56,390 nucleotides of DNA from Gemmatimonadaceae bacterium (GTDB lineage: Bacteria > Gemmatimonadota > Gemmatimonadetes > Gemmatimonadales > Gemmatimonadaceae), in assembly GCA_019694735.1 (NCBI GenBank), contig JAIBBJ010000017.1, positions 1 through 56,390 on the forward strand, in the 5' to 3' direction. The notes beneath the pieces were generated by a model that was not told the origin of the DNA, did not search any database, and saw only the letters and a list, made by a program, of their open reading frames with translations. The first letter of the stretch is position 1. The number at the start of each line of letters is the position of its first letter. The position numbers were made by a program, and so were the translations under genes. Shown one piece after another: positions 9,575-16,902 of the stretch.

Positions 9575-9608
9575 AGGGGGGTCCGGTGGACGCGCACCGG
9601 ACCCCCCT
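9575..9608 (+). terminator. Strong hairpin between the TolB-like and SPFH genes
   Basis: Perfect 14-bp inverted repeat AGGGGGGTCCGGTG / CACCGGACCCCCCT around GACGCG. No T-tract follows (GCTATCATCC), so it may be a weak or Rho-assisted terminator, an mRNA stability element or part of the SPFH leader. Confidence 0.5.
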
Positions 9609-9641
9609 GCTATCATCCTCGCAACTCCCCGGAGGCATCGT

Positions 9642-10670
9642 ATGGAATTCGTGATCGGCGCGCTCGTGCTCGGCGTGGGCTTCCTCCTCGCCAAGTCCAT
9701 CCGCATCATCGGCCAGGCCGAGGTGATGGTCATCGAGCGGCTGGGGAGCTTCAACCGCGTCGCGCGCTCGGGACTCAACATCCTCATCCCGATCCTCGAG
9801 CGCCCCAAGGCGATCGACGTCCGCTTCTTCGAGAGCGACGTGACCGGGCTCAAGCGCATCGTCGCGAGCACGTCGAACCGCATCGACCTCCGCGAGCAGG
9901 TCCTCAATTTCCCCTCGCAGCCGGTGATCACGAAGGACAACGTGACCATCGACATCGACGCGGTCATCTACTACCGCATCGCCGACCCGCAGAAGGCCAC
10001 CTACTCGGTCCAGAACCTCCCGTACGCCCTCGAGACCCTCACGCGCACCACGCTGCGCAACATCGTCGGCGAGATCGAGCTCGATCAGACGCTCGCCTCG
10101 CGCGACATGATCAACAAGAAGATGCGCGAGGTGATCGAGGAGGCGTCGATCGGCTGGGGCGTGGACGTCACCCGCGTCGAGCTGCAGAGCATCGAACCGC
10201 CGCGCGACATCCAGCAGTCGATGGAGCTGCAGATGCGCGCCGAGCGCGAACGCCGCGCCGCCGTCACCAATGCCGAGGCGTCCAAGCGCGCGGCGGTCCT
10301 CGAGGCCGAGGGCCAGCGCGAGGCGCAGGTCCGCAAGGCGGAGGGCGAGAAGGAGGCGGCCATCCTGCGGGCCCAGGGCCTCGCCGAGGCGCGGCTCGCG
10401 ATGGCCGACGCCGAGGCCGAGGCGGTCCGCCGCATCGCAGCCGCGCTTCCCGGCGGCGATGCGGCCACCTACCTGCTCGGCCTCAAGTACGTCGAGTCGC
10501 TGCCGCACATCGCGCAGGGCAAGGGCACCACGATCTTCCTCCCGGCCGAGGCGGCCGGCGTCATGGGCGCGATCGGGGGGTTGAAGGAGCTGCTCAAGGC
10601 CCCCGGGGCTTCGCGGGGCGACGCCCCGTCGGGCGCGCTGGGCAGCGGCCCCTTCGACGTGACCAAGTAG
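9642..10670 (+). CDS. SPFH/Band 7 (stomatin/paraslipin-like) membrane scaffold protein
   Basis: 342 residues; ATG 9642 is preceded by GGAGG. One N-terminal TM segment (VIGALVLGVGFLLA, residues 4-17) precedes the SPFH domain (~20-190; VMVIERLGSFNRVARSGLN, then DNVTIDIDAVIYYRI). A long Ala/Glu/Arg coiled coil follows (~190-260) and then a hydrophobic C-terminus. SPFH proteins form large ring-like membrane cages that modulate proteases and membrane microdomains. In many genomes a stomatin is paired with an NfeD gene; none is here. Instead a 73-residue Cys-rich protein starts at the next base after the stop, so the two are probably translationally coupled. Confidence 0.92.
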   Translation: MEFVIGALVLGVGFLLAKSIRIIGQAEVMVIERLGSFNRVARSGLNILIPILERPKAIDVRFFESDVTGLKRIVASTSNRIDLREQVLNFPSQPVITKDNVTIDIDAVIYYRIADPQKATYSVQNLPYALETLTRTTLRNIVGEIELDQTLASRDMINKKMREVIEEASIGWGVDVTRVELQSIEPPRDIQQSMELQMRAERERRAAVTNAEASKRAAVLEAEGQREAQVRKAEGEKEAAILRAQGLAEARLAMADAEAEAVRRIAAALPGGDAATYLLGLKYVESLPHIAQGKGTTIFLPAEAAGVMGAIGGLKELLKAPGASRGDAPSGALGSGPFDVTK

Positions 10671-10892
10671 GTGACCGGCCTCTCGCGCGACCGGGCGGAG
10701 CGCCTCGCCAAGGCGCACGCCTGCGCGCACTGCCGCGAGTACAGCTTCCGCAAGCTCGCGGTGAAGCCGGCCCCGGCCAGCCTCGCCGAGGAGCTGCAGG
10801 TGGTCTGGGTCGTGGTACGCACCTGCGGCGTCTGCGGCGTGCAGAGCGAGCTCGGCATCCAGGACGACGGCGACATCGTCTACGAGGGTTGA
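10671..10892 (+). CDS. Small double-CxxC (zinc-ribbon-like) protein
   Basis: 73 residues, GTG start immediately after the SPFH stop codon (0-bp gap). Two CxxC knuckles (CAHC about residue 18 and CGVC about residue 52) with ~30 residues between them suggest one structural zinc or a redox centre. No family name is recognised. Its position suggests coupling to the SPFH gene; the next gene begins 6 bp after its stop. Codon use matches its neighbours. Confidence 0.7.
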   Translation: MTGLSRDRAERLAKAHACAHCREYSFRKLAVKPAPASLAEELQVVWVVVRTCGVCGVQSELGIQDDGDIVYEG

Positions 10893-10898
10893 CGCGCC

Positions 10899-11720
10899 AT
10901 GGCGCGTGACGCCCTCCGCCGGCTACTCGAGGCGCGCCTCGGCGCGCCGGGGCGCGCGCTGCTCGCCTGGCGGACCCGCCGGCGGGCAGAGGCGCTGCTC
11001 ATCGCCCGCGGCCTCGCCCGCCCGGCCACAGCCGTTGCCCGCGCCCTCGAGGACACCGTAGCGCGTGGCCCCTTCGCCGGGATGCACTATCCCCGCCGCC
11101 TCGGCGACATCGTGCACACTGCGAAGCTCGTCGGTGCCTACGAGTGCGAGCTGCACGATGCGGTGGAGACGCTGCTCGCCCGACGCCCGTCGCTCGTCGT
11201 GAACATCGGCGCCGGCGACGGCTACTATGCCGTGGGGCTCGCCCGTCGGCGCGCCGCGGGCGGCGAGTCGGTCCGGGTGCTCGCCGTGGACCCGGACCCG
11301 ATCGCCCAGCGCGCCTGCCGCGACACCGCGCGCCGGAACGGCGTCGCCGCGCAGCTCGTGCACCTCGCCCGACTCGATGCCGCCGGGCTCGAGCCGCACC
11401 TGCGTGACGCGACCGGGCGCGCGTTGGTGGTGGTGGACGCCGAGGGCTTCGAGGAGGAGTGCCTCGACCTCGCGCAGGCCCCGTCGCTCGCGCACGCGGA
11501 CCTCCTCATCGAGACGCATGATTTCGCGCGCCCGGGCGTGCACGCGCGCTTGACCGCGCGGCTCGGGGTGACGCACGATGTGCGGGAGATCGCGATCGCG
11601 GCCCGCACCGCCGCCGCATACCCCGAGCTCGCCGCGATCGACCCGACGGTCGCCCGCGGACTGCTGGATGAGTTCCGCCACGTGCCGCAGGCCTGGCTCG
11701 TGCTCACCGCCCGCCGATGA
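10899..11720 (+). CDS. SAM-dependent methyltransferase-like protein
   Basis: 273 residues. Class I methyltransferase motif I is clear (LVVNIGAGDGYYAVGLA, ~residues 95-112), with an acidic motif II (VLAVDPDPIAQRAC) and a later VVVDAEGFEEECLD resembling the FkbM-type 'D-x-EG-x-E' motif. The N-terminal ~85 residues are Arg/Ala-rich helices. The substrate is unknown. It is in a run of same-strand genes with small gaps (6 bp before, 52 bp after). Confidence 0.7.
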   Translation: MARDALRRLLEARLGAPGRALLAWRTRRRAEALLIARGLARPATAVARALEDTVARGPFAGMHYPRRLGDIVHTAKLVGAYECELHDAVETLLARRPSLVVNIGAGDGYYAVGLARRRAAGGESVRVLAVDPDPIAQRACRDTARRNGVAAQLVHLARLDAAGLEPHLRDATGRALVVVDAEGFEEECLDLAQAPSLAHADLLIETHDFARPGVHARLTARLGVTHDVREIAIAARTAAAYPELAAIDPTVARGLLDEFRHVPQAWLVLTARR

Positions 11721-11772
11721 CCCGCGCGCGGCGGCACCCGCGTGCCGCCCCCCTCCCCTGGCCCGCCCTCCG

Positions 11773-12750
11773 ATGGCTCCCCTCGACATCCCCCGCCTCG
11801 CCGCCGGCGACCGCGTGCAGCACGAACTCCTCGTGCGCGAGCGCGACGACAAGACGACCAAGGCCGGCGATCCCTTCGCGGTCCTCAAGCTCGGCAACGC
11901 CACCGGCACGCTGGCCGTGAACGTCTGGAAGGAGATGATCCCGGCGATCGAGGGGGTGCGCGCCGGCCAGGTCGTGCAGGTCATCGGTACCATCGACCTG
12001 TACAAGGGCGCGCGACAGCTCAAGCTCACCGTACCGCCGCGCGTGGTCGCGGCGAGCGCGGCGAACCCGGAGGAGTTCCTGCCGCGCGTGCAGGAGAGCG
12101 TCGAGGCGCTCTGGGCGCGCGTGGACGGATGGCGCACCGAGATGCGCGGCCCGCTGCGGCGCGCGGTGGACCTCTTCTTCGGCGACGACGCGTTCCGCGA
12201 GCGCTTCGCGCGCGCGCCGGGCGCGACGCGCGGCCACCACGCGATGATCGGCGGACTCCTGCTCCACAGTTGCGAGGTGGCGAACATCGCCCGGGAGTCG
12301 GTGCGTACCATGCGCGGCAACGTCCCGCTGGTGACGGCCGGCGCCCTGCTGCACGACATCGGCAAGGTCGAGAGCTACGCGGTGCTGCTGTCGGGGTTCG
12401 AGAACACCCAGGCCGGCCATCTGCTGGGGCACATCGTCCTGGGCTCGCTGATGCTCGAGGAGCGCCTGCGCACCCTGCCCGCGGGGACGCTCTCCGACGC
12501 CCAGCGCCTCGAGCTGCACCACTTCATCCAGTCGCACCATGGGATCCCCGAGTACGGGGCCGCGGTGCGCCCGATGACCCTCGAGGCCGAGATCCTCCAC
12601 TTCGCGGACCAGGCGTCGGCGAAGGGCAACGACTTCAACGAGGCGGTCGGCGACTCCGAGCTCTTCCCCGGCGACGACCTCGAGTTCTCCGCGAAGCGCA
12701 GCTGGCGCCTCGAGCGCCGGGTGTGGAAGCGGTCCCACGGCTGGGAGTGA
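11773..12750 (+). CDS. YhaM-like 3'-5' exoribonuclease (OB fold + HD domain)
   Basis: 325 residues from ATG 11773. Residues ~1-90 form an OB-fold nucleic-acid-binding domain (TTKAGDPFAVLKLGNATGTL, VVQVIGTIDLYKG). Residues ~150-310 are an HD phosphohydrolase: GHHAMIGGLLLHS, LLHDIGK (His194-Asp195), FIQSHHG and an ADQASAK metal-site helix. This two-domain order and length match YhaM of Firmicutes, a 3'-5' exonuclease acting on RNA and single-stranded DNA in the cytoplasm. The Arg-rich N-terminal extension available upstream was rejected as it overlaps the methyltransferase gene. Confidence 0.85.
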   Translation: MAPLDIPRLAAGDRVQHELLVRERDDKTTKAGDPFAVLKLGNATGTLAVNVWKEMIPAIEGVRAGQVVQVIGTIDLYKGARQLKLTVPPRVVAASAANPEEFLPRVQESVEALWARVDGWRTEMRGPLRRAVDLFFGDDAFRERFARAPGATRGHHAMIGGLLLHSCEVANIARESVRTMRGNVPLVTAGALLHDIGKVESYAVLLSGFENTQAGHLLGHIVLGSLMLEERLRTLPAGTLSDAQRLELHHFIQSHHGIPEYGAAVRPMTLEAEILHFADQASAKGNDFNEAVGDSELFPGDDLEFSAKRSWRLERRVWKRSHGWE

Positions 12751-12782
12751 CGCACCCGCTGCGCGCCGCTCGACGGACCCCC

Positions 12783-12788
12783 TAGCTT
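12783..12788 (+). promoter_or_regulatory. Candidate -10 box of a leaderless fumarase promoter
   Basis: TAGCTT ends 7 bp before ATG 12796 with a pyrimidine run between, and there is no Shine-Dalgarno. No convincing -35 is seen at 16-18 bp, so this remains tentative. Confidence 0.35.
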
Positions 12789-12795
12789 TCCTCCC

Positions 12796-14319
12796 ATGAC
12801 CACGATCACGCAGCAGGACTTCATCCAGTCCATCGCGGACGCGCTCCAGCACATCTCCTACTACCATCCACTCGACTACATCCGCGCGCTGGCCGACGCG
12901 TACGAGCGGGAGCAGGGGCCGGCGGCGAAGGACGCGATCGCGCAGATCCTGACGAACTCGCGGATGTGCGCCGAGGGCCATCGCCCGATCTGCCAGGACA
13001 CGGGCATCGTCGTGGTCTTCCTCAAGGTCGGGATGGACGTCCGCTGGGACGCGACGATGTCGGTGCAGGAGATGGTCGACGAAGGGGTGCGCCGCGCGTA
13101 TCTGCTGCCGGAGAACGTACTCCGCGCCTCGATCGTCGCCGACCCGGCATTCTCGCGCCGGAACACGCGCGACAACACGCCCGCGGTCGTGCACTACGAG
13201 CTGGTCCCGGGGGACACCGTCGAGGTGAAGCTCGCGGCCAAGGGCGGCGGATCCGAGAACAAGTCCAAGTTCGCCATGCTGAACCCGAGCGACTCGATCG
13301 TCGACTGGGTCCTCAAGACGGTGCCGACCATGGGCGCCGGCTGGTGTCCGCCGGGGATGCTCGGGATCGGCATCGGCGGATCGGCCGAGAAGGCGATGCT
13401 GATGGCGAAGGAATCGCTCATGGAGCACATCGACATGGCGCAGCTCAAGGCGCGCGGACCGCGCTCGAAGGTCGAGGAGCTGCGCATCGAGCTCTTCGAC
13501 AAGGTCAATGCGCTCGGGATCGGCGCGCAGGGGCTCGGCGGGCTCTCCACCGTGCTCGACGTCAAGATCGTCGACTATCCGACGCACGCGGCCTCCAAGC
13601 CGGTCGCGATGATCCCCAACTGCGCGGCGACGCGCCACGCGCACTTCACGCTCGACGGCTCCGGCGTCGCCCAGCTGCCGGTCCCGCGGCTGGCCGACTG
13701 GCCCGATGTGACATGGCGGCCTGACGCGAACGCACGCCGCGTGGACCTCGACACGCTCACGCGGGCGGAGGTCGAATCGTGGAAGGCCGGCGACCGCCTG
13801 CTCCTCAATGGGCGGTTGCTCACGGGCCGCGATGCCGCGCACAAGCGCATCGCGGACCTCTACGCGAAGGGCGAGGGGCTCCCGCCCGGCGTCGATTTCA
13901 CGAACCGCGTGATCTACTACGTGGGCCCGGTCGACCCGGTGCGCGATGAAGCGGTCGGCCCGGCCGGGCCAACGACCGCGACCCGGATGGACAAGTTCAC
14001 CGAGCTGATGCTCGAGCGGACCGGCCTGATCGCGATGATCGGGAAGGCGGAGCGCGGGCCGGCGGGACTCGAGGCCATCCGCAAGCACAAGGCGGCGTAC
14101 CTGATGGCCGTCGGCGGCGCGGCGTACCTCGTCTCGAAGGCGATCCGCTCGGCCAAGGTGGTCGCCTTCGCGGACCTCGGGATGGAGGCGATCTACGAGT
14201 TCGAGGTCGCGGAGATGCCCGTCACCGTCGCGGTGGATGCCGGAGGCCACAACGTGCACGAGACCGGTCCCCGCGAGTGGCAGGAGCGCATCCGTGCGCT
14301 CCCGGTCCTCGCCGGCTGA
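12796..14319 (+). CDS. fumA: Class I (iron-sulfur) fumarate hydratase
   Basis: 507 residues, the single-chain form containing both alpha and beta domains. It interconverts fumarate and malate in the TCA cycle in the cytoplasm. [4Fe-4S] ligands are Cys66 (RPICQDTG), Cys184 (GAGWCPPGM) and Cys276 (IPNCAATRH); their spacing of 118 and 92 residues closely follows E. coli FumA. The C-terminal beta domain carries GRLLTGRDAAHKR and GPTTATRMD, and AYLMAVGGAAYLVSKAI. The enzyme class is oxygen-sensitive. A TAGCTT box 7 bp before the ATG suggests a leaderless transcript. Confidence 0.93.
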   Translation: MTTITQQDFIQSIADALQHISYYHPLDYIRALADAYEREQGPAAKDAIAQILTNSRMCAEGHRPICQDTGIVVVFLKVGMDVRWDATMSVQEMVDEGVRRAYLLPENVLRASIVADPAFSRRNTRDNTPAVVHYELVPGDTVEVKLAAKGGGSENKSKFAMLNPSDSIVDWVLKTVPTMGAGWCPPGMLGIGIGGSAEKAMLMAKESLMEHIDMAQLKARGPRSKVEELRIELFDKVNALGIGAQGLGGLSTVLDVKIVDYPTHAASKPVAMIPNCAATRHAHFTLDGSGVAQLPVPRLADWPDVTWRPDANARRVDLDTLTRAEVESWKAGDRLLLNGRLLTGRDAAHKRIADLYAKGEGLPPGVDFTNRVIYYVGPVDPVRDEAVGPAGPTTATRMDKFTELMLERTGLIAMIGKAERGPAGLEAIRKHKAAYLMAVGGAAYLVSKAIRSAKVVAFADLGMEAIYEFEVAEMPVTVAVDAGGHNVHETGPREWQERIRALPVLAG

Positions 14320-14348
14320 TCGCCCACCTCACGCCTCGGAGGAAGCCC

Positions 14349-14855
14349 GTGCGTTCCCTGCCCCCCGCGTGGCTGGCCGTCTCACGCCTGCTCGCTCCCG
14401 CCCTCGTGCTCCTCCTCGGCGCCGCGCCCCTCGCGCGGGCCCAGGCCGCGCCGAGCGGCGAGCAGGCGGAAGCCTACGCTGTCATCTCGCGGCTCTTCGA
14501 TGCGATGCGCGCCCGCGATACGACGGCCATGCGCTCGGCCTTCGTGCGCAACGCGTCGATGCAGACCCTCGTCGGGGACAGTCTCGTGCGCTTCGAACCC
14601 ATCGACGGATGGCTCATCGGCGTGGCGCGTGCGCCGGCCGGGTTGCTGCTGGATGAGCGGCTCGCGAACCCCGTGATCCACATGGACGGGCCGCTCGCCG
14701 TCGTGTGGGTGGACTATTGGTTCTTCGCCGGCGAGCGATTCTCCCACTGCGGCGCGGATGCCTTCCAGTTGATGCGCCAGCGAGACGGGTGGCGAGTGTA
14801 TTCGGTCGTTGACACCCGACGCAGCCAGGGATGCACACCGGCACCTCAGAAGTAG
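14349..14855 (+). CDS. Secreted NTF2-like (SnoaL-like) protein
   Basis: 168 residues from GTG 14349, chosen because GGAGGAAG lies just upstream. An N-terminal signal peptide (LAPALVLLLGAAPLARAQA, cleavage about residue 36) precedes an NTF2-like cone fold: AYAVISRLFDAMRARDTTAM, then PLAVVWVDYWFF and DAFQLMRQRDGWRV. Proteins of this type (SnoaL/DUF4440/lumazine-binding-like) bind small hydrophobic ligands or act as isomerase-like folds; the role here is unknown. It starts 29 bp after fumarase, so it may be in that transcript, and it is followed by a strong terminator. Confidence 0.7.
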   Translation: MRSLPPAWLAVSRLLAPALVLLLGAAPLARAQAAPSGEQAEAYAVISRLFDAMRARDTTAMRSAFVRNASMQTLVGDSLVRFEPIDGWLIGVARAPAGLLLDERLANPVIHMDGPLAVVWVDYWFFAGERFSHCGADAFQLMRQRDGWRVYSVVDTRRSQGCTPAPQK

Positions 14856-14885
14856 TTCGCCGTCACACATTTGGACATCAAAAAG

Positions 14886-14912
14886 GACCTCGCGTGAAAC
14901 GCGAGGTCTTTT
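14886..14912 (+). terminator. Rho-independent terminator after the NTF2-like gene
   Basis: 10-bp stem GACCTCGCGT / ACGCGAGGTC with a GAA loop, TTTT downstream and AAAA upstream (14881-14884), so it could act in both directions. Confidence 0.92.
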
Positions 14913-14938
14913 GCTTTGAAGTGACGGTTTGCCAACGT

Positions 14939-14966
14939 TTTACACCATATTCCCCAGATTTAGTGT
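14939..14966 (+). promoter_or_regulatory. Candidate promoter and long leader for the cold-shock cassette
   Basis: TTTACA (14939-14944), a 16-bp spacer and TAGTGT (14961-14966), in a locally AT-rich patch. The leader to ATG 15087 would be about 110 nt and contains a stem ACACCCTG / CAGGGGTGT around 14976-15002. Long structured leaders are common for cold-shock mRNAs. The intergenic region 14856-15086 holds the terminator and this promoter and no gene. Confidence 0.4.
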
Positions 14967-15086
14967 ACCGAAAAACACCCTGCAAGTCCTGACAGGGGTG
15001 TGTCTTAGCCATTTTCTGGTTAGCTTGGGTCCATTGGGCCGCTGACCACTCACGGTCCGCGGCCACCAGCCTCTGCCGGAGACCGC

Positions 15087-15296
15087 ATGCGGAAGCCACG
15101 ACCCAACTCGTACAACCCCGCGCAGGCCCTCCACCTCATCGCGAGCGATCGCAACGGTGCGCCGCTCAGCTGCCCGTCGTGTGCCGGACCCATCCATCGC
15201 GAACCGGGTAATGCTCCACCGCCCCCTCGGTCGCACGTCACCCTGAAGTGCACCGGATGCGGCCGAGTGGCTCGGTACATCGCCGGCGCGGCCTGA
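15087..15296 (+). CDS. Small zinc-ribbon protein upstream of a cold-shock gene
   Basis: 69 residues, with GGAGA just before ATG 15087. Two CxxC pairs (CPSC about residue 29, CTGC about residue 55) make a likely zinc ribbon; the N-terminus is basic ([11 protein letters not shown]). It lies 37 bp upstream of a cold-shock gene on the same strand with no terminator between them, so they probably share a transcript. No named family is recognised; nucleic-acid binding is inferred from the ribbon and the neighbour. Confidence 0.65.
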   Translation: MRKPRPNSYNPAQALHLIASDRNGAPLSCPSCAGPIHREPGNAPPPPRSHVTLKCTGCGRVARYIAGAA

Positions 15297-15333
15297 CCAC
15301 CCCTTTCGCTCAGCACAGCAAGGAGCACTACCG

Positions 15334-15540
15334 ATGGCTCGCATCAACGGCACCGTGAAGTGGTTCAACGACGCGAAGGGGTTCGGCTTCATCCAGCGTG
15401 AGGGTGGGCCGGACGTGTTCGTGCACTACAGCGCGATCCAGTCCCAGGGCTTCAAGTCGCTCGCCGAGGGCGACAAGGTCGAGTTCGAGATCGTCGACGG
15501 CCAGAAGGGCCCGCAGGCGGCCAACGTCGTGAAGATCTGA
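15334..15540 (+). CDS. Cold-shock protein (CspA family)
   Basis: 68 residues, the usual length. A single CSD five-stranded barrel carries RNP1 (KGFGFI, residues 16-21) and RNP2 (VFVHY, ~28-32). It binds single-stranded RNA/DNA and melts mRNA structure in the cytoplasm. AAGGAG precedes the ATG. A very strong terminator follows. A second csp gene lies at 34308-34517 on the other strand. Confidence 0.96.
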   Translation: MARINGTVKWFNDAKGFGFIQREGGPDVFVHYSAIQSQGFKSLAEGDKVEFEIVDGQKGPQAANVVKI

Positions 15541-15547
15541 CGGAACA

Positions 15548-15606
15548 CGCCCAGAAAGACAGAGGCCCCCGGCGTCGTCCGCCGGGGGCCTCCGTCTTTC
15601 TGGGCG
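15548..15606 (+). terminator. Long Rho-independent terminator after the cold-shock gene
   Basis: Two-tier hairpin: outer stem CGCCCAGAAAGAC / GTCTTTCTGGGCG and inner stem GAGGCCCCCGGCG / CGCCGGGGGCCTC with a TCGTC loop. The tiers are separated only by a small internal mismatch. Confidence 0.85.
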
Positions 15607-15642
15607 GTCTCGGCCAGGCCCGTGCGCGCCGCGCGCCTGCGG

Positions 15643-16062
15643 TCATGCCGAGAGCGGCAGTTCCATCTGCACGAGCCGTGGTGACCGACGCGCCTCGGCG
15701 CGCGATTCCGCCCGGCCAGCGTCGCGCCCCGGCGCGGCGGCACGTGCGCCGTCGGCCGGGTGAGGCGCTGGCCGAGCGGCGGTCGTCACCGGCTCCGGCT
15801 GGCGCTCCGCAGCGCGCACCGCCGGTCGCGCGATGTCCGCGATGCCGTCATCCTCGCGCAGGAGCTCCGCGGTCACGTGCCGAAGCTGGAGGACGCGTAA
15901 CGGCGCCGCGAGGGCGTCGCACGTCCCATCGGCGATCGCCCGCGCCTCGGCCCGCGCCGCCTCGGGAAGGATTCGCGCGAGCGGATGGGCGAGCAACCGC
16001 GTGACCTCACCGGCATCGCGCAACGCGAGCGCGTCGAGCAGGGCATCCAGGTACGAGAGCAC
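15643..16062 (-). CDS. Uncharacterised small protein
   Basis: 139 residues. GTG at 16062 is chosen because AAAGGAGG lies 5 bp upstream of it; an ATG 27 bp earlier would overlap that ribosome-binding site. Residues 1-90 look helical (LSYLDALLDALALRDAGEVTRLL...), while the C-terminal ~45 residues are Ala/Arg/Pro-rich and probably disordered, ending in QMELPLSA. No family is recognised. A perfect inverted repeat (16081-16108) sits directly upstream, so the gene is probably regulated. Confidence 0.5.
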   Translation of the reverse strand: MLSYLDALLDALALRDAGEVTRLLAHPLARILPEAARAEARAIADGTCDALAAPLRVLQLRHVTAELLREDDGIADIARPAVRAAERQPEPVTTAARPAPHPADGARAAAPGRDAGRAESRAEARRSPRLVQMELPLSA

Positions 16063-16080
16063 CGTGCCTCCTTTGGCCGT

Positions 16081-16108
16081 TAGGTACACATTGCAACTAT
16101 TGTACCTA
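16081..16108. promoter_or_regulatory. Perfect inverted repeat, candidate operator
   Basis: TAGGTACA - 12 bp - TGTACCTA, located 19-46 bp upstream of GTG 16062, just before its ribosome-binding site. Reading on the minus strand, a TTGCCG lies ~17-18 bp before a CAATGT inside the repeat, so the repeat would cover the promoter. The binding protein is unknown; the adjacent NUDIX-type regulator is a candidate, though its own operator differs in sequence. Confidence 0.5.
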
Positions 16109-16153
16109 CCCCGGCAAGGGGGATGCTGTCACGGTCCTGTCGCGGTGGGGGCC

Positions 16154-16837
16154 CTAGCCCAGGAGCTCGAACCGGACGGGCCGCCGGTGGCCACGCCGGC
16201 GCCGCGGGGCATAGCGGAACAGCTGCGCGGGTCGGCCGCGGCCTTCGGACCGCCACGCGTCGGTCGGCTCCACCAAGTACGCCGCCTGCAGCGCCCGGCG
16301 GAAGCTCGCCTTGTGCAGTCGTCGCCCGAGGAGGAGTTCGTAGCTCTGCTGCAGTTCGGTCAGCGTGAACTCGGGCGGCAGGAGCCGGAAAGCGATCGGC
16401 ACCAGGTCCATCCGGTCGCGGAGCGCCGCGACCGCGGCGGCCACCATCGGCTGCTGCCGCGCCGGGAGTGCCGGCATCGCATGGACCGGGACCCACGCGT
16501 GCCCCTCCGGCGCCGGTGTCCCCTGCGGCACCAGGGCGAGCCAGGTGAGGGAGAGCGGAGCGCCCGACGGATGCCTCCGTCCCTCGCCCGCCACGCCGAG
16601 CGGCGCGAGCCACGCCGGCGCGCGCCCCAGGTGCTCCCGTGCCAGTCGCTGCGCGGCGGCCTCATGGCCAGCTCCATCCTCGAGCAGCGCCCACGGGAGC
16701 GTCGCCGCGCCGCGGAGCGGGACGACCACCAGCGCGGCCAGGTGGCGGCCGTCGCTGCAGCACACGATGAGATCGAGGGAGGCGCTGGCCGGCGAACGGC
16801 CGGCGCGCGCGACGGGAGCGGCGGAGCGGTCGCGCAT
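16154..16837 (-). CDS. NUDIX-domain winged-helix regulator (NrtR-like)
   Basis: 227 residues from ATG 16837. Residues ~15-150 form a NUDIX-like fold (LDLIVCCSDGRHLAALVV, LPWALLEDGAGHEAAAQRLA) and residues ~155-227 a winged helix (FTLTELQQSYELLLG, LHKASFRRAL, GRPAQLFRYAP). This order matches NrtR-type regulators, whose NUDIX part senses a nucleotide metabolite such as ADP-ribose. The region that would hold the catalytic NUDIX box (GX5EX7REUXEEXGU) is degenerate, so it is probably a sensor and not a hydrolase. A palindrome overlaps its promoter (16846-16875), which suggests autoregulation. The ligand is unknown. Confidence 0.75.
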   Translation of the reverse strand: MRDRSAAPVARAGRSPASASLDLIVCCSDGRHLAALVVVPLRGAATLPWALLEDGAGHEAAAQRLAREHLGRAPAWLAPLGVAGEGRRHPSGAPLSLTWLALVPQGTPAPEGHAWVPVHAMPALPARQQPMVAAAVAALRDRMDLVPIAFRLLPPEFTLTELQQSYELLLGRRLHKASFRRALQAAYLVEPTDAWRSEGRGRPAQLFRYAPRRRRGHRRPVRFELLG

Positions 16838-16845
16838 CGTGGCCG

Positions 16846-16875
16846 CAATTAGTCGCGCACAGTTACTAATGTCAA
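16846..16875 (-). promoter_or_regulatory. Promoter with embedded palindromic operator for the NUDIX regulator
   Basis: On the minus strand: TTGACA (16870-16875), an 18-bp spacer and TAATTG (16846-16851), 8 bp before ATG 16837, so the mRNA would be leaderless. ATTAGT-N11-ACTAAT (16848-16870) is a perfect inverted repeat spanning the spacer and touching both hexamers, ideal for repression. Confidence 0.6.
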
Positions 16876-16902
16876 GCCGCCGGGCGCGGGCGCACCCGCG
16901 CG

